A stretch of DNA of 8,533 bases from Deltaproteobacteria bacterium (GCA_019307665.1 JAFDJC010000133.1:1-8533), one strand, 5' to 3'; counted from the stretch's first letter, positions 1 through 5,940 are shown. A program made the numbers and translations. Notes: generated by a model not told the origin, from the letters alone.

Positions 1-1200
1 GGGACCACTTATCCAGGCACCTGAAGCCCCTGAATGAGATCCGATAAAGTATGGTTCGGAAGGCATGATTTCAGAAGGGCCTTCTTCAGGAAATACATCT
101 TTTGATGCCCAGAGAATCGCCTGGCTAATTGTCATATCCAGAAAATCCTCCCGTGCTTCGGCTTCAAGTTTTTTTAATTCCTTTTTATATGCCTTTTCAT
201 CCGGCGCTGCTTCCGCAATTTTTGCGATTGCCTTGTCAGTATGAATCAATATCGGGCCATCGCCTTTTTCAAACATCTCTTTCATCATCAAATGATTACG
301 CAGGCAGGTGGGAATAGGTTTTACATTTCCATAAGGAGGCCAGTTGTGTAGCTCGCCTCCTTCAGCTAGGCCTTCTCCCATGTAATTAAAGCCGGTGGCC
401 GAAGTCGCGGTTGCTTTAAAAAGAAGGAACCATGCGCCAACCGGACCGTATCCATCCTTGTATCTTGCAGGGATAAAGACAACCTCCTGAGAACTCATCT
501 CGGCACCTGCAGTTGTCGTAAGATAGGAACTGGAGCCGGAATTCCATGGCGGGTACCATGCCCTTCCCAGCCCTTCGCCGGTTGACCGGGGCCTGAAAAC
601 ATGAACAGCTCCACCAGCACTTACAATACAGGCTTTAGCTTTAAATACATAAATTTTATTTTCCCTTGTACTAAAGCCAATAGCGCCGCATACCCTGTTT
701 TTATCATTTTTATCAAGTAAAAGCTTAGTGATAAATACTCGCTCATACAGATTATCAATGCCAAGCGCATTTTTTGCCGCTTCAGCAACAATAGCCTTGT
801 ATGATTCACCATTGATCATGAGCTGCCATCTGCCTTCATGGACATAATTGCCCTCTTTATCCTTCCAGATGGGAAGACCGTAGCCTTCAAACATGTGAAC
901 ACTGCCGTTAACGTGTCTGGAAATATCCATTACAAGATCATCCCTGCAACACCCCATAAGATCCTGACGAACATAGCTGAGATAATCAACCGGTGTATTA
1001 TCTCCCTGATACTGATTTATAGCGGAGAGTCCCATGGCAACAGCACCGCTTCGTTCCATAGCGGCTTTATCTACAACAGTCACTTTTAAATTGTTTTGTT
1101 TTGCCCAGTGCACAGCCTCTACACATGCACCGGAACCAGCCATTCCAGGACCTATAATTAGCAAATCGGTTGTCACTTCGACTGTTTCAAATTCCTGCAT
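1..1200 (-). CDS. aprA: Adenylylsulfate (APS) reductase alpha subunit, AprA, 3' end cut by the window edge
   Basis: Catalytic FAD subunit of cytoplasmic dissimilatory APS reductase, which reduces APS to sulfite and AMP in sulfate respiration. The first 400 residues are present (family about 640-670); the frame is open to base 1. An N-terminal dinucleotide fold (GPGMAGSG, residues 17-24) and the ERSGAVAMGLSAIN segment (49-62) bind FAD. By remembered alignment to the Archaeoglobus fulgidus enzyme, Asn62, Trp215, Arg246 (in PARYKDGYG) and His389 (in GSHSGASGAW) match its Asn74, Trp234, Arg265 and His398, so the active site looks intact and of the sulfate-reducing type. The ATG at 1200 follows an AAGGAGGG site and lies 23 nt after the aprB stop, so the two are co-transcribed. 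Family assignment is very secure; reductive direction is inferred from the surrounding anaerobe genes. Confidence 0.97.
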   Translation of the reverse strand, partial: MQEFETVEVTTDLLIIGPGMAGSGACVEAVHWAKQNNLKVTVVDKAAMERSGAVAMGLSAINQYQGDNTPVDYLSYVRQDLMGCCRDDLVMDISRHVNGSVHMFEGYGLPIWKDKEGNYVHEGRWQLMINGESYKAIVAEAAKNALGIDNLYERVFITKLLLDKNDKNRVCGAIGFSTRENKIYVFKAKACIVSAGGAVHVFRPRSTGEGLGRAWYPPWNSGSSSYLTTTAGAEMSSQEVVFIPARYKDGYGPVGAWFLLFKATATSATGFNYMGEGLAEGGELHNWPPYGNVKPIPTCLRNHLMMKEMFEKGDGPILIHTDKAIAKIAEAAPDEKAYKKELKKLEAEAREDFLDMTISQAILWASKDVFPEEGPSEIMPSEPYFIGSHSGASGAWISGP

Positions 1201-1223
1201 AAGTTATCCCTCCTTTTTCATTG

Positions 1224-1667
1224 CTATTCAGATAAAGTCCAAAGTTTATCTGTTTTTAAGCAAGCTGGTTCAGCAAATAATAATTGGTCATCCAGAGTGC
1301 CGGAACCTTCGCCAAAGCCGCCATCCGGAGAGACTGTGCCTTCCGGTACGGTTCGGATGGGAAATTTAAAACGTTTTATGGTACCGCCTCTGAATTTTAC
1401 AGTCCACATAATATCATCGCTGCCTCTCATCGGCTGACAGCTTGCGCCAAGAGGAGTAAAATCAGCATATCCTCTTACCTCAACAGCCTGTGTGGGACAA
1501 ATTTTTACACAATTATAACATTCCCAGCACATATCGGGCTCAGAGTTATAAGCCTTCATAAGATCCTCATCAAGTTTCATGAGATCATTTGGACAAATGT
1601 ATTCACATGCGGTCTTATCTCCGCCTTTGCATCCGTCACATTTTTCAGTAATAACAAAACTAGGCAT
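1224..1667 (-). CDS. aprB: Adenylylsulfate (APS) reductase beta subunit, AprB
   Basis: Electron-transfer subunit of APS reductase, carrying two [4Fe-4S] clusters that pass electrons to the FAD of AprA. The 147-aa protein has the usual length. Eight cluster Cys are visible: C10, C13, C21 and C25 (AprB-type spacing Cx2Cx7Cx3C), and C47, C50, C53 and C57 (CxxCxxCxxxCP). The C-terminal half, with PLGASCQPMRGSDDIMW at about 72-88 and a Gly-rich tail, is the AprB-specific extension that wraps around AprA. The ATG at 1667 is preceded by a purine-rich AAAGGGGG site. It sits between the DUF4242-like gene (44 nt upstream) and aprA (23 nt downstream), the usual aprB-aprA order. The membrane donor QmoABC would be expected beyond the left edge but is not seen here. 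Confidence 0.98.
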   Translation of the reverse strand: MPSFVITEKCDGCKGGDKTACEYICPNDLMKLDEDLMKAYNSEPDMCWECYNCVKICPTQAVEVRGYADFTPLGASCQPMRGSDDIMWTVKFRGGTIKRFKFPIRTVPEGTVSPDGGFGEGSGTLDDQLLFAEPACLKTDKLWTLSE

Positions 1668-1711
1668 ATTACCCCCTTTGATTGAAAAGTTATATGGTTA
1701 TTGATATACAA

Positions 1712-2029
1712 TCATGTACCTAAATTATCAGCACTCTTATCAGCTTCAAGATGGCTTTGCCATGCCTCCTCTCCCCATAGATCCGGAACAGTCTCTTCAA
1801 TTGGCATTATGCTTTCCCAGCTCACATCGATTTCAGTAAAAATATTTTTTAAATCCTCTTCTCCCGGCGCCATCCAAATGCAGTACCGAATACCTTTTTT
1901 TTCGTTAAAATAAGTTTTTAACCATGTTGCATATTCAACATTAGCCAGCTTTCTCCAGTTTGACTGAACTTCCTTGCAATCAATACCCGGATTATTATGA
2001 ACTACCATAAATTTTTTCAGTTTTGACAT
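1712..2029 (-). CDS. DUF4242-like small protein, first gene of the apr operon
   Basis: A 105-aa soluble protein without signal peptide or membrane segment. It resembles the DUF4242 family of small ferredoxin-fold proteins, one of which (Streptomyces SCO4226) is described as nickel-binding. Supporting segments are VHNNPG near residues 10-15, NWRKLANVEYATWLKTYFN around 24-42, RYCIWMAPGEEDL in the middle and SWESIMPIEETVPDLWGE near the end. The conserved-looking His11, Trp25, Cys50 and acidic residues are possible ligands, but no function is established for this group. The ATG at 2029 follows a strong AAGGAGGG site, and aprB starts 44 nt after its stop with no visible terminator between, so it is probably translated from the same mRNA as APS reductase. 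That position suggests a role in assembling, protecting or tuning AprBA; this is inference. Confidence 0.75.
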   Translation of the reverse strand: MSKLKKFMVVHNNPGIDCKEVQSNWRKLANVEYATWLKTYFNEKKGIRYCIWMAPGEEDLKNIFTEIDVSWESIMPIEETVPDLWGEEAWQSHLEADKSADNLGT

Positions 2030-2125
2030 ATTATCCCTCCTTGTTTTGCGAGTGATTAAAAGAAACCCTTATTTCCCAACAGACAAAACAGTATAAAAAA
2101 ATCAAACCTGATATTTTTGTATGGA

Positions 2126-2170
2126 AGTAGTGAGATTTAAGTGATGAGTTTTGAGTAGTGAGCCATGAGT
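2126..2170. repeat. Short degenerate direct repeats in the apr leader
   Basis: AGTAGTGAG occurs at 2126-2134 and again at 2154-2162 (28 bp apart), with related GTGATGAGT at 2141-2149 and CATGAGT at 2164-2170. On the apr mRNA these read as repeated CTCACTACT / ACTCATCAC units between the inferred transcription start and the first gene. They may be remnants of an intergenic repeat or an mRNA leader element; the sequence does not say which. Confidence 0.4.
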
Positions 2171-2237
2171 TCATTATAACTATTTCATATTTTGTTATAA
2201 CCTTTTAGCGCAGGCTACGTGTTTCAAGATATTATAA

Positions 2238-2253
2238 CGCAATAATTATGCCA
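2238..2253 (-). promoter_or_regulatory. Putative sigma-54 promoter of the DUF4242-aprB-aprA operon
   Basis: Read on the minus strand this is TGGCATAATTATTGCG, against the consensus TGGCACGNNNNTTGCW. The invariant GG (2252-2251) and GC (2240-2239) are exactly 10 bp apart. Transcription would start near 2228, giving a leader of about 200 nt. A GTTATAAT motif (2238-2231) overlaps the -12 side and could instead belong to a sigma-70 promoter, but it lacks a convincing -35 box. The CGCTA boxes at 2356-2402 lie at the distance expected for a sigma-54 activator site. Confidence 0.5.
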
Positions 2254-2355
2254 TATTTGTTATGATTTAATAATTTGCGTAAATAGATTTAAATACAGGT
2301 AGTTAAATAAAGATTAACAAAAAGGAAACTGTTATTGATAACGGTCATCATTTGT

Positions 2356-2402
2356 TATAGCGTCACCGGTGGCGCTATAGGCAACGCTACCGACAACGCT
2401 AC
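2356..2402. promoter_or_regulatory. Putative activator-binding boxes upstream of the apr promoter
   Basis: A 24-bp near-perfect palindrome (2356-2379, arms TATAGCG and CGCTATA around CACCGGTG) is followed by two copies of CAACGCTAC at 2382-2390 and 2394-2402. The core CGCTA recurs at 2373, 2385 and 2397, precisely 12 bp apart, with one inverted copy at 2358-2362. The 9-mer GACAACGCT (2392-2400) is also in the box group before the thioredoxin cluster (4941-4949). The group starts about 100 bp upstream of the sigma-54-like element, a typical enhancer distance. It follows the radical SAM gene, but has no T-tract and so is not a standard terminator. Confidence 0.5.
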
Positions 2403-2446
2403 TTGAAATCGTATAGCAGGAATTCAGGATATTTTTTTGACATGGC

Positions 2447-3394
2447 TCACATATTATCCTTTTCAAGGACAGCAGTATAATATATTGCGGATTTTTTTTT
2501 TTTTTTACAAATGTGATTGGATCGCAATAGTTTTCCAATGTATTTTGACACTTCATTGATATGCATACCGAATACTTCCGCGATTTGATCAATCGTGCAG
2601 GGCCTTCTCTGCAGCATGGATAGAATCGCATCTTCATTCACCTGAATATTTTCTGTTTGGTCGGTACTGAATTCCGCGATAATTTCCGCAGGCGGATCAA
2701 ACAGACCGGTTAGTTTTTCCAAACGATTTTTTGGTAGTACAGCGGCAAAAGTTTCAGCCGGTGGACGAACAGCGGTGTTAAGTTGAATCCGATCCGGATT
2801 GATTTCTTTTATCAGTGCTGCAATTTTTTTAACATCATCAGGCATTGAATTCATACCTGCAAGAAGAAAGACTTCCATCCATAGTTCTCCATTGAACTGT
2901 TCGCGAAATTTTTTTTGACCTTTCACTATCCTGTCAAAATGCAATTGATGGTGCGGCCGGTTAACCCATTCAAAAGAGTCCTGGTTCCACGCGCTAAGCG
3001 AGACTTTAACTATATCAGCATATGATGCCGCATGACGAACTTCCGGTAAGCTCAGCATCGAGCCATTGGTTAATAATACCGAAGGGATCGAGCTTTCCTT
3101 CAGGAATTCAAGAACTTTACCAAAACCAGTGTGAAGAGTCGGTTCTCCTGATCCGGAAAGAGTAATGTAATCCGCGTTGCCATCAGTTTCTAACCAGTTT
3201 TCGATTTCCGCAATAACTTCTTTAATGGGAACATAGTCTTTACGTTCAACTGTTTTTTGCGAAGTCTTTCCAAGCTGACAAAAAATACAGTCAAAATCGC
3301 ACGTTTTAAAAGGTGTAAGATCGACACCTAATGAGCGTCCAAAACGACGCGAAGGAACAGGACCAAACAGATAGCGATATTTCCCTTTTTTCAT
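2447..3394 (-). CDS. Radical SAM protein with C-terminal winged helix (COG0731-like)
   Basis: A 315-aa cytoplasmic radical SAM enzyme. The [4Fe-4S]/SAM-binding motif CDFDCIFC lies at residues 32-39 (CxxxCxxC) and the SAM-contacting GSGEPTLH at 81-88. The N-terminus (YLFGPVPSRRFGRSLGVDL) is typical of the COG0731 group related to the wyosine-synthesis TYW1 core, whose substrates in bacteria are mostly unknown. Residues from about 253 form a winged-helix-like domain (TIDQIAEVFGMHINEVSKYI), so it may act on or sense nucleic acid. It starts 56 nt after the sigma-54 activator gene on the same strand with no clear terminator between, suggesting co-transcription. The RBS before the ATG at 3394 is weak. 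Lys297-Lys301 are encoded by an uninterrupted run of 15 A, a slippage-prone site. I cannot name the reaction. Confidence 0.88.
   Translation of the reverse strand: MKKGKYRYLFGPVPSRRFGRSLGVDLTPFKTCDFDCIFCQLGKTSQKTVERKDYVPIKEVIAEIENWLETDGNADYITLSGSGEPTLHTGFGKVLEFLKESSIPSVLLTNGSMLSLPEVRHAASYADIVKVSLSAWNQDSFEWVNRPHHQLHFDRIVKGQKKFREQFNGELWMEVFLLAGMNSMPDDVKKIAALIKEINPDRIQLNTAVRPPAETFAAVLPKNRLEKLTGLFDPPAEIIAEFSTDQTENIQVNEDAILSMLQRRPCTIDQIAEVFGMHINEVSKYIGKLLRSNHICKKKKKSAIYYTAVLEKDNM
2492..2506. repeat. Homopolymer of 15 T (15 A on the coding strand) inside the radical SAM gene
   Basis: An unbroken 15-bp run encodes five Lys (297-301) near the C-terminus of the radical SAM protein. With 14 A the reading frame would run on past the normal stop at 2447 to about 2332, adding an unrelated tail; with 16 A it would end after about nine altered residues. 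Either change affects only the end of the winged helix. Runs of this length are prone to replication, transcription and sequencing slippage. Confidence 0.9.
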
Positions 3395-3450
3395 ATTCTT
3401 TCAATTCCTTAATGTTTTATTAAATTCTTTAAATTATCCTCTTCCAGCGG

Positions 3451-4890
3451 TTATATCAAAGACTGGTTCTCTATGTCATGATTTTTTACTAAGGGTATAT
3501 TCCATTTCTTCATATATTTCCATATAGTAGTTCTATTCAAACCGGCTTTTCTGGCCGCTTCAGCCTTGTTCCATTCACATTTATGAAGAAGCTCTATCAG
3601 TGCATTCTTAGAAAGTTTTTTTCGAGAGTGCAGAGTATGCAAAGGCTGATTTTTTATTGGCTTTGATAGTGTTGTTGTATTATATTCAGCCCTGCGGATT
3701 TCAACCGGGAGGTCAAACATATTGATGACACCGTTTTTCCGGCAAAGTACGAAAGCGTGCTCAATCGCATTTTCAAGTTCTCGCACATTGCCCGGCCAGG
3801 GATAATCCATTAGCATTCGCATGGCATCGGCAGGCAGCCCCTTGATTTTTTTGCCTGTTTTATTGTTTTGAGTTTTTACAAATTGACTACAAAGGAGAGG
3901 GATATCTTCTTTTCGATGTCTCAAGGATGGTACATGGATTGGAAAAACCTTTAGCCGGTAATACAGGTCTTCACGAAATTCTCCTTTGCGCATTAGTTCT
4001 AAAAGATTTTTATTTGTGGCTGCGACAATTCGTATATTCACTTTTCTTTTTTCTGATTCGCCTACACGCTCGATTTCTTTTTCCTGCAACACCCTAAGGA
4101 GTTTGACCTGTATAAACGGGCTGATTTCACCTATTTCATCAAGGAAAACGGTTCCACCATCTGCCTCTTCAAATCGTCCTTTTCTGTCTCTTGTTGCTCC
4201 CGTGAATGATCCTCTTGTATGGCCGAACAGCTCGCTTTCAAGCAAAGATTCGGAAAGTGCGCTGCAAGTTACGGTTATAAGAGGCATGCTTGACCGTGAG
4301 CTGTTATGGTGAATCGCCCCTGCTACAAGCTCTTTTCCGGTACCACTTTCACCCTGGATTAAAATTGTTGCATCGCTGGTAGATGCGGCTTCTATTGCTG
4401 AAAAGACTTTATTCATTTCATGGCTTTTCCCTATAATATTATCAAACCTATGAAATTCTCTAAGTTTACGGTCTGCTTGGGCAAGCTTTTTTCTGGCGTT
4501 CTTGAGTTCTGTAAGGTCAGTAACGGACTCAACAACACCGACGATCTCATTTTTTTTGCCTTTAACCAGCTGAGCGTTTTTCATGACGGGGATATCGTTC
4601 CCGTTTTTATGCCGCATAAGACACTCTTTAGAGTCTATACGATCATGTTTGCAAATACCGCATTCTAAAAACCCTCTTGGCCATTCTTTGTTAAAGCAAT
4701 TGTCAAATTCAAGAATCATACAGCTTTGGCCGATTGCCTCATCCGAGCGATAGCCGGTAATACGTTCCATGGCTGGGTTCCATGAGGTGATGTTTCCCTT
4801 TTTATCAAGGGTAAAAACTCCATCCGGAAGTGTTTCTAAAAGTTTTACTGCAAACTTGGGGTCGAATGCATATTTATCATTACGGTTCAT
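3451..4890 (-). CDS. Sigma-54-dependent transcriptional activator with Cys-rich PAS sensor domain
   Basis: A 479-aa enhancer-binding protein that would remodel sigma-54 RNA polymerase using ATP. Domain order: PAS sensor (about 13-128), short coiled linker (129-147), AAA+ domain (about 150-380), Fis-type helix-turn-helix (about 428-463). Visible AAA+ motifs are Walker A GESGTGKE (180-187), the sigma-54-contacting loop GSFTGA (227-232, a common variant of GAFTGA), Walker B GGTVFLDE (245-252) and FREDLYYRL (305-313). All look functional. There is no receiver domain, so it is not a classic two-component regulator. The PAS domain has five Cys (57, 65, 77, 80, 90), suggesting metal, Fe-S or thiol sensing. 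It is divergent from the thioredoxin cluster and upstream of the radical SAM gene. Repeat boxes start 19 bp before its ATG, which suggests autoregulation. The RBS (GGAGA, about 13 nt upstream) is weakly placed. Confidence 0.93.
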   Translation of the reverse strand: MNRNDKYAFDPKFAVKLLETLPDGVFTLDKKGNITSWNPAMERITGYRSDEAIGQSCMILEFDNCFNKEWPRGFLECGICKHDRIDSKECLMRHKNGNDIPVMKNAQLVKGKKNEIVGVVESVTDLTELKNARKKLAQADRKLREFHRFDNIIGKSHEMNKVFSAIEAASTSDATILIQGESGTGKELVAGAIHHNSSRSSMPLITVTCSALSESLLESELFGHTRGSFTGATRDRKGRFEEADGGTVFLDEIGEISPFIQVKLLRVLQEKEIERVGESEKRKVNIRIVAATNKNLLELMRKGEFREDLYYRLKVFPIHVPSLRHRKEDIPLLCSQFVKTQNNKTGKKIKGLPADAMRMLMDYPWPGNVRELENAIEHAFVLCRKNGVINMFDLPVEIRRAEYNTTTLSKPIKNQPLHTLHSRKKLSKNALIELLHKCEWNKAEAARKAGLNRTTIWKYMKKWNIPLVKNHDIENQSLI

Positions 4891-4908
4891 AGCTTTTTAT
4901 TTTTCTCC

Positions 4909-4949
4909 AGCGTTGACGACAACGTTGACTAAACGCTATTGACAACGCT
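4909..4949. promoter_or_regulatory. Putative activator-binding boxes between the activator gene and the thioredoxin cluster
   Basis: AGCGTTG (4909-4915) and CAACGCT (4943-4949) are exact inverted copies bounding a 41-bp imperfect dyad. Inside are CAACGTTG (4920-4927), itself a palindrome, and AACGCT (4932-4937). AGCGTTG-ACGA-CAACGTT forms an 18-bp near-palindrome, a suitable shape for a dimeric Fis-type helix-turn-helix. The ACGCT cores at 4933 and 4945 are 12 bp apart, the same spacing as in the group at 2356-2402, and GACAACGCT is identical in both. The dyad centre is about 137 bp upstream of the -24 element of the thioredoxin promoter. Confidence 0.55.
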
Positions 4950-4976
4950 TTAACAGAAGCGATGCTTGTCTGTCAA
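4948..4976 (-). promoter_or_regulatory. Possible sigma-70 promoter of the activator gene
   Basis: On the minus strand TTGACA (4976-4971) is followed after 17 bp by TTAAAG (4953-4948). The -35 box is perfect and the -10 box poor. Transcription would begin inside the box group at 4909-4949, so a protein bound there could repress the gene. A TATAAT on the same strand (5025-5020) is a competing -10 box without a good -35. Confidence 0.25.
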
Positions 4977-5063
4977 TACAATTAAAACGTACACTTCCAA
5001 ATGACAAGCCAAAAATACTATTATAACAGTTAGTTTTGAAAATGATAGAGAGTTTTGACACTG

Positions 5064-5080
5064 TTGGCACAATTGTTGAG
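5064..5080 (+). promoter_or_regulatory. Putative sigma-54 promoter of the thioredoxin cluster
   Basis: TTGGCACAATTGTTGAG matches the sigma-54 consensus fully at the -24 block (TTGGCAC, GG at 5066-5067). It has TTGA instead of TTGC at -12, with the correct 10-bp spacing. Transcription would start near 5090, leaving a short leader of about 38 nt that contains the strong AAGAAGGAGG site (5113-5122) before the ATG at 5128. The activator gene is encoded divergently next door. Confidence 0.5.
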
Positions 5081-5127
5081 TTCATAATTTTGAAATAAAT
5101 TGAAATCTATATAAGAAGGAGGCTGAT

Positions 5128-5445
5128 ATGGGTACAAAAAAAATAGATAATGGAAAATTATTTGAAAGAACAATAAAAAAGGGAGTATGCCTTGTGGATT
5201 TTAACGCGCCCTGGTGTGCCCCATGTAGAGCCCAAGAACCAATTTTGAAAAAGCTTGCCGCAAACTATGACGGCAGGGCGGTTATTGTGGAAACAAATGT
5301 TGATGTAAATATAGAAATTACGCAGAAGTTTAATATACAAAATATTCCAACGCTTATTCTTTTTAAGGATGGCAGGGAAATAAATCGATTTGTTGGACTA
5401 CAAACCGAAGATGAGCTTTCAGGTGCTATTGAAAGAGAAACATAG
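5128..5445 (+). CDS. Thioredoxin-like protein with a WCAPC active site
   Basis: A 105-aa cytoplasmic thioredoxin, normal family length, with no signal peptide. The redox pair is Cys30/Cys33 in WCAPC, where canonical thioredoxin has WCGPC. The Gly-to-Ala change is seen in other thioredoxins and may shift redox potential or partner choice. The preceding Asp24 (VDFNAPWC) and the cis-proline Pro74 (NIPTLILF) are present, as is the KDG turn at 80-82. It would reduce disulfides in target proteins; no thioredoxin reductase is in the window, so its electron donor is unknown. It is the first gene of a five-gene same-strand cluster, preceded by a strong RBS and a sigma-54-like promoter. The following EFR1-type protein could conceivably supply electrons, but nothing here shows that. 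Confidence 0.93.
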   Translation: MGTKKIDNGKLFERTIKKGVCLVDFNAPWCAPCRAQEPILKKLAANYDGRAVIVETNVDVNIEITQKFNIQNIPTLILFKDGREINRFVGLQTEDELSGAIERET

Positions 5446-5523
5446 ATTTAAAAAACAACTTGATTTCAATAGAAATGAAAAATAACATTGAAAGTTAATA
5501 AAAAGGTAAAAAGGATTTTTAAT

Positions 5524-5940
5524 ATGATTGAAAAAGAACAAAAAGAACTAACTGAATTCATCGAGGCATGGGAGGAGACAGACACAAATATTAAAAAGGC
5601 TTTTTTACAGTTGAAAAGCTTTCTTGAAGCAAAAGAAGACGCAATATTTTCTTTTAAGGCAAGGCCTGGCGTGAGTTATTCTTTGCGTACTGCTTGCCCA
5701 GGGCAGGAAAGAGAGCTTTTTGTGATGGCGGATGTTATAGATGACGATCCGGAAAACAGGTGGCTTTCTGTATGTTTTTATGGAGATATGATAAGTGACC
5801 CTGAAGAGAGGGGCGACCTTATTCCCGAAGGACTTCTGGGACAAGACGGTTATTGTTTTGATATAGATGAAGGAGAGGAAGGGCTTCTTAAATATATTGA
5901 GGCGCGCCTTGATGAAGCATATCAGGTCGCATCATCATGA
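5524..5940 (+). CDS. Conserved-looking protein of unknown function, 138 aa
   Basis: I do not recognise this family. The chosen ATG at 5524 has an AAAAAGG site about 8 nt upstream; an in-frame TTG at 5488 would add 12 mostly basic residues but has no RBS. The N-terminal 40 residues are charged and helical (EKEQKELTEFIEAWEE). The middle looks like a beta-rich alpha/beta fold (SFKARPGVSYSLRTACPG near 43-60, FVMADVIDDDP near 66-76, WLSVCFYGDMI near 80-90). The C-terminus is strongly acidic (CFDIDEGEEG at 111-120) and ends in a helix. Three Cys (58, 84, 111) are too scattered for an obvious cluster. It has no signal peptide or membrane segment. It lies 78 nt after the thioredoxin gene and 56 nt before the flavin-binding gene, so a role linked to them is likely but unspecified. 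Confidence 0.8.
   Translation: MIEKEQKELTEFIEAWEETDTNIKKAFLQLKSFLEAKEDAIFSFKARPGVSYSLRTACPGQERELFVMADVIDDDPENRWLSVCFYGDMISDPEERGDLIPEGLLGQDGYCFDIDEGEEGLLKYIEARLDEAYQVASS

Larger units (their letters stand above)
2030..2446. other. 417-bp non-coding control region of the apr operon
   Basis: No credible gene lies here. From the apr start codon outwards (rising coordinates) it holds: the Shine-Dalgarno site (about 2032-2040), an AT-rich leader of about 200 nt with short GTAGTGAG-type repeats (2126-2170), a sigma-54-like promoter on the minus strand (2238-2253), an AT-rich spacer, and a cluster of CGCTA/CAACGCT boxes (2356-2402). The octamer TTTGTTAT occurs three times (2191, 2256, 2351), and ATTATAAC twice (2173, 2231). 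On the minus strand the latter reads GTTATAAT, resembling a -10 box, but no good -35 box accompanies either copy. Confidence 0.7.

Noticed and set aside
838..1685. Plus-strand open frames at 838-1089, 1034-1369 and 1284-1685
   Set aside because: They are antisense shadows of aprA and aprB, which carry unmistakable family motifs.
2173..2236. GTTATAAT motifs on the minus strand as sigma-70 promoters of the apr operon
   Set aside because: Hexamers 16-18 bp upstream of both copies do not resemble TTGACA; kept only as an alternative to the sigma-54 element.
2191..2358. Three TTTGTTAT copies as Rex-type redox repressor sites
   Set aside because: None is paired at short range with an inverted TAACAAA half, so no Rex-like palindrome forms.
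2356..2379. 24-bp palindrome as a Rho-independent terminator of the radical SAM gene
   Set aside because: No T-tract follows on the minus strand, the hairpin would have almost no loop, and its arms share the CGCTA core with the neighbouring repeats, which fits a binding site better.
2492..2506. T15 tract as a plus-strand terminator
   Set aside because: No GC-rich hairpin precedes it, no plus-strand gene ends there, and it is coding sequence on the minus strand.
2332..2637. Open frame on the minus strand overlapping the end of the radical SAM gene
   Set aside because: It lies in another frame of the radical SAM gene and then runs through the CAACGCT boxes; there is no RBS or recognisable domain. 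It matters only as the tail that a one-base loss in the A15 run would produce.
5488..5523. TTG start for the 138-aa unknown protein
   Set aside because: No Shine-Dalgarno site precedes it, while the ATG at 5524 has AAAAAGG at proper distance.
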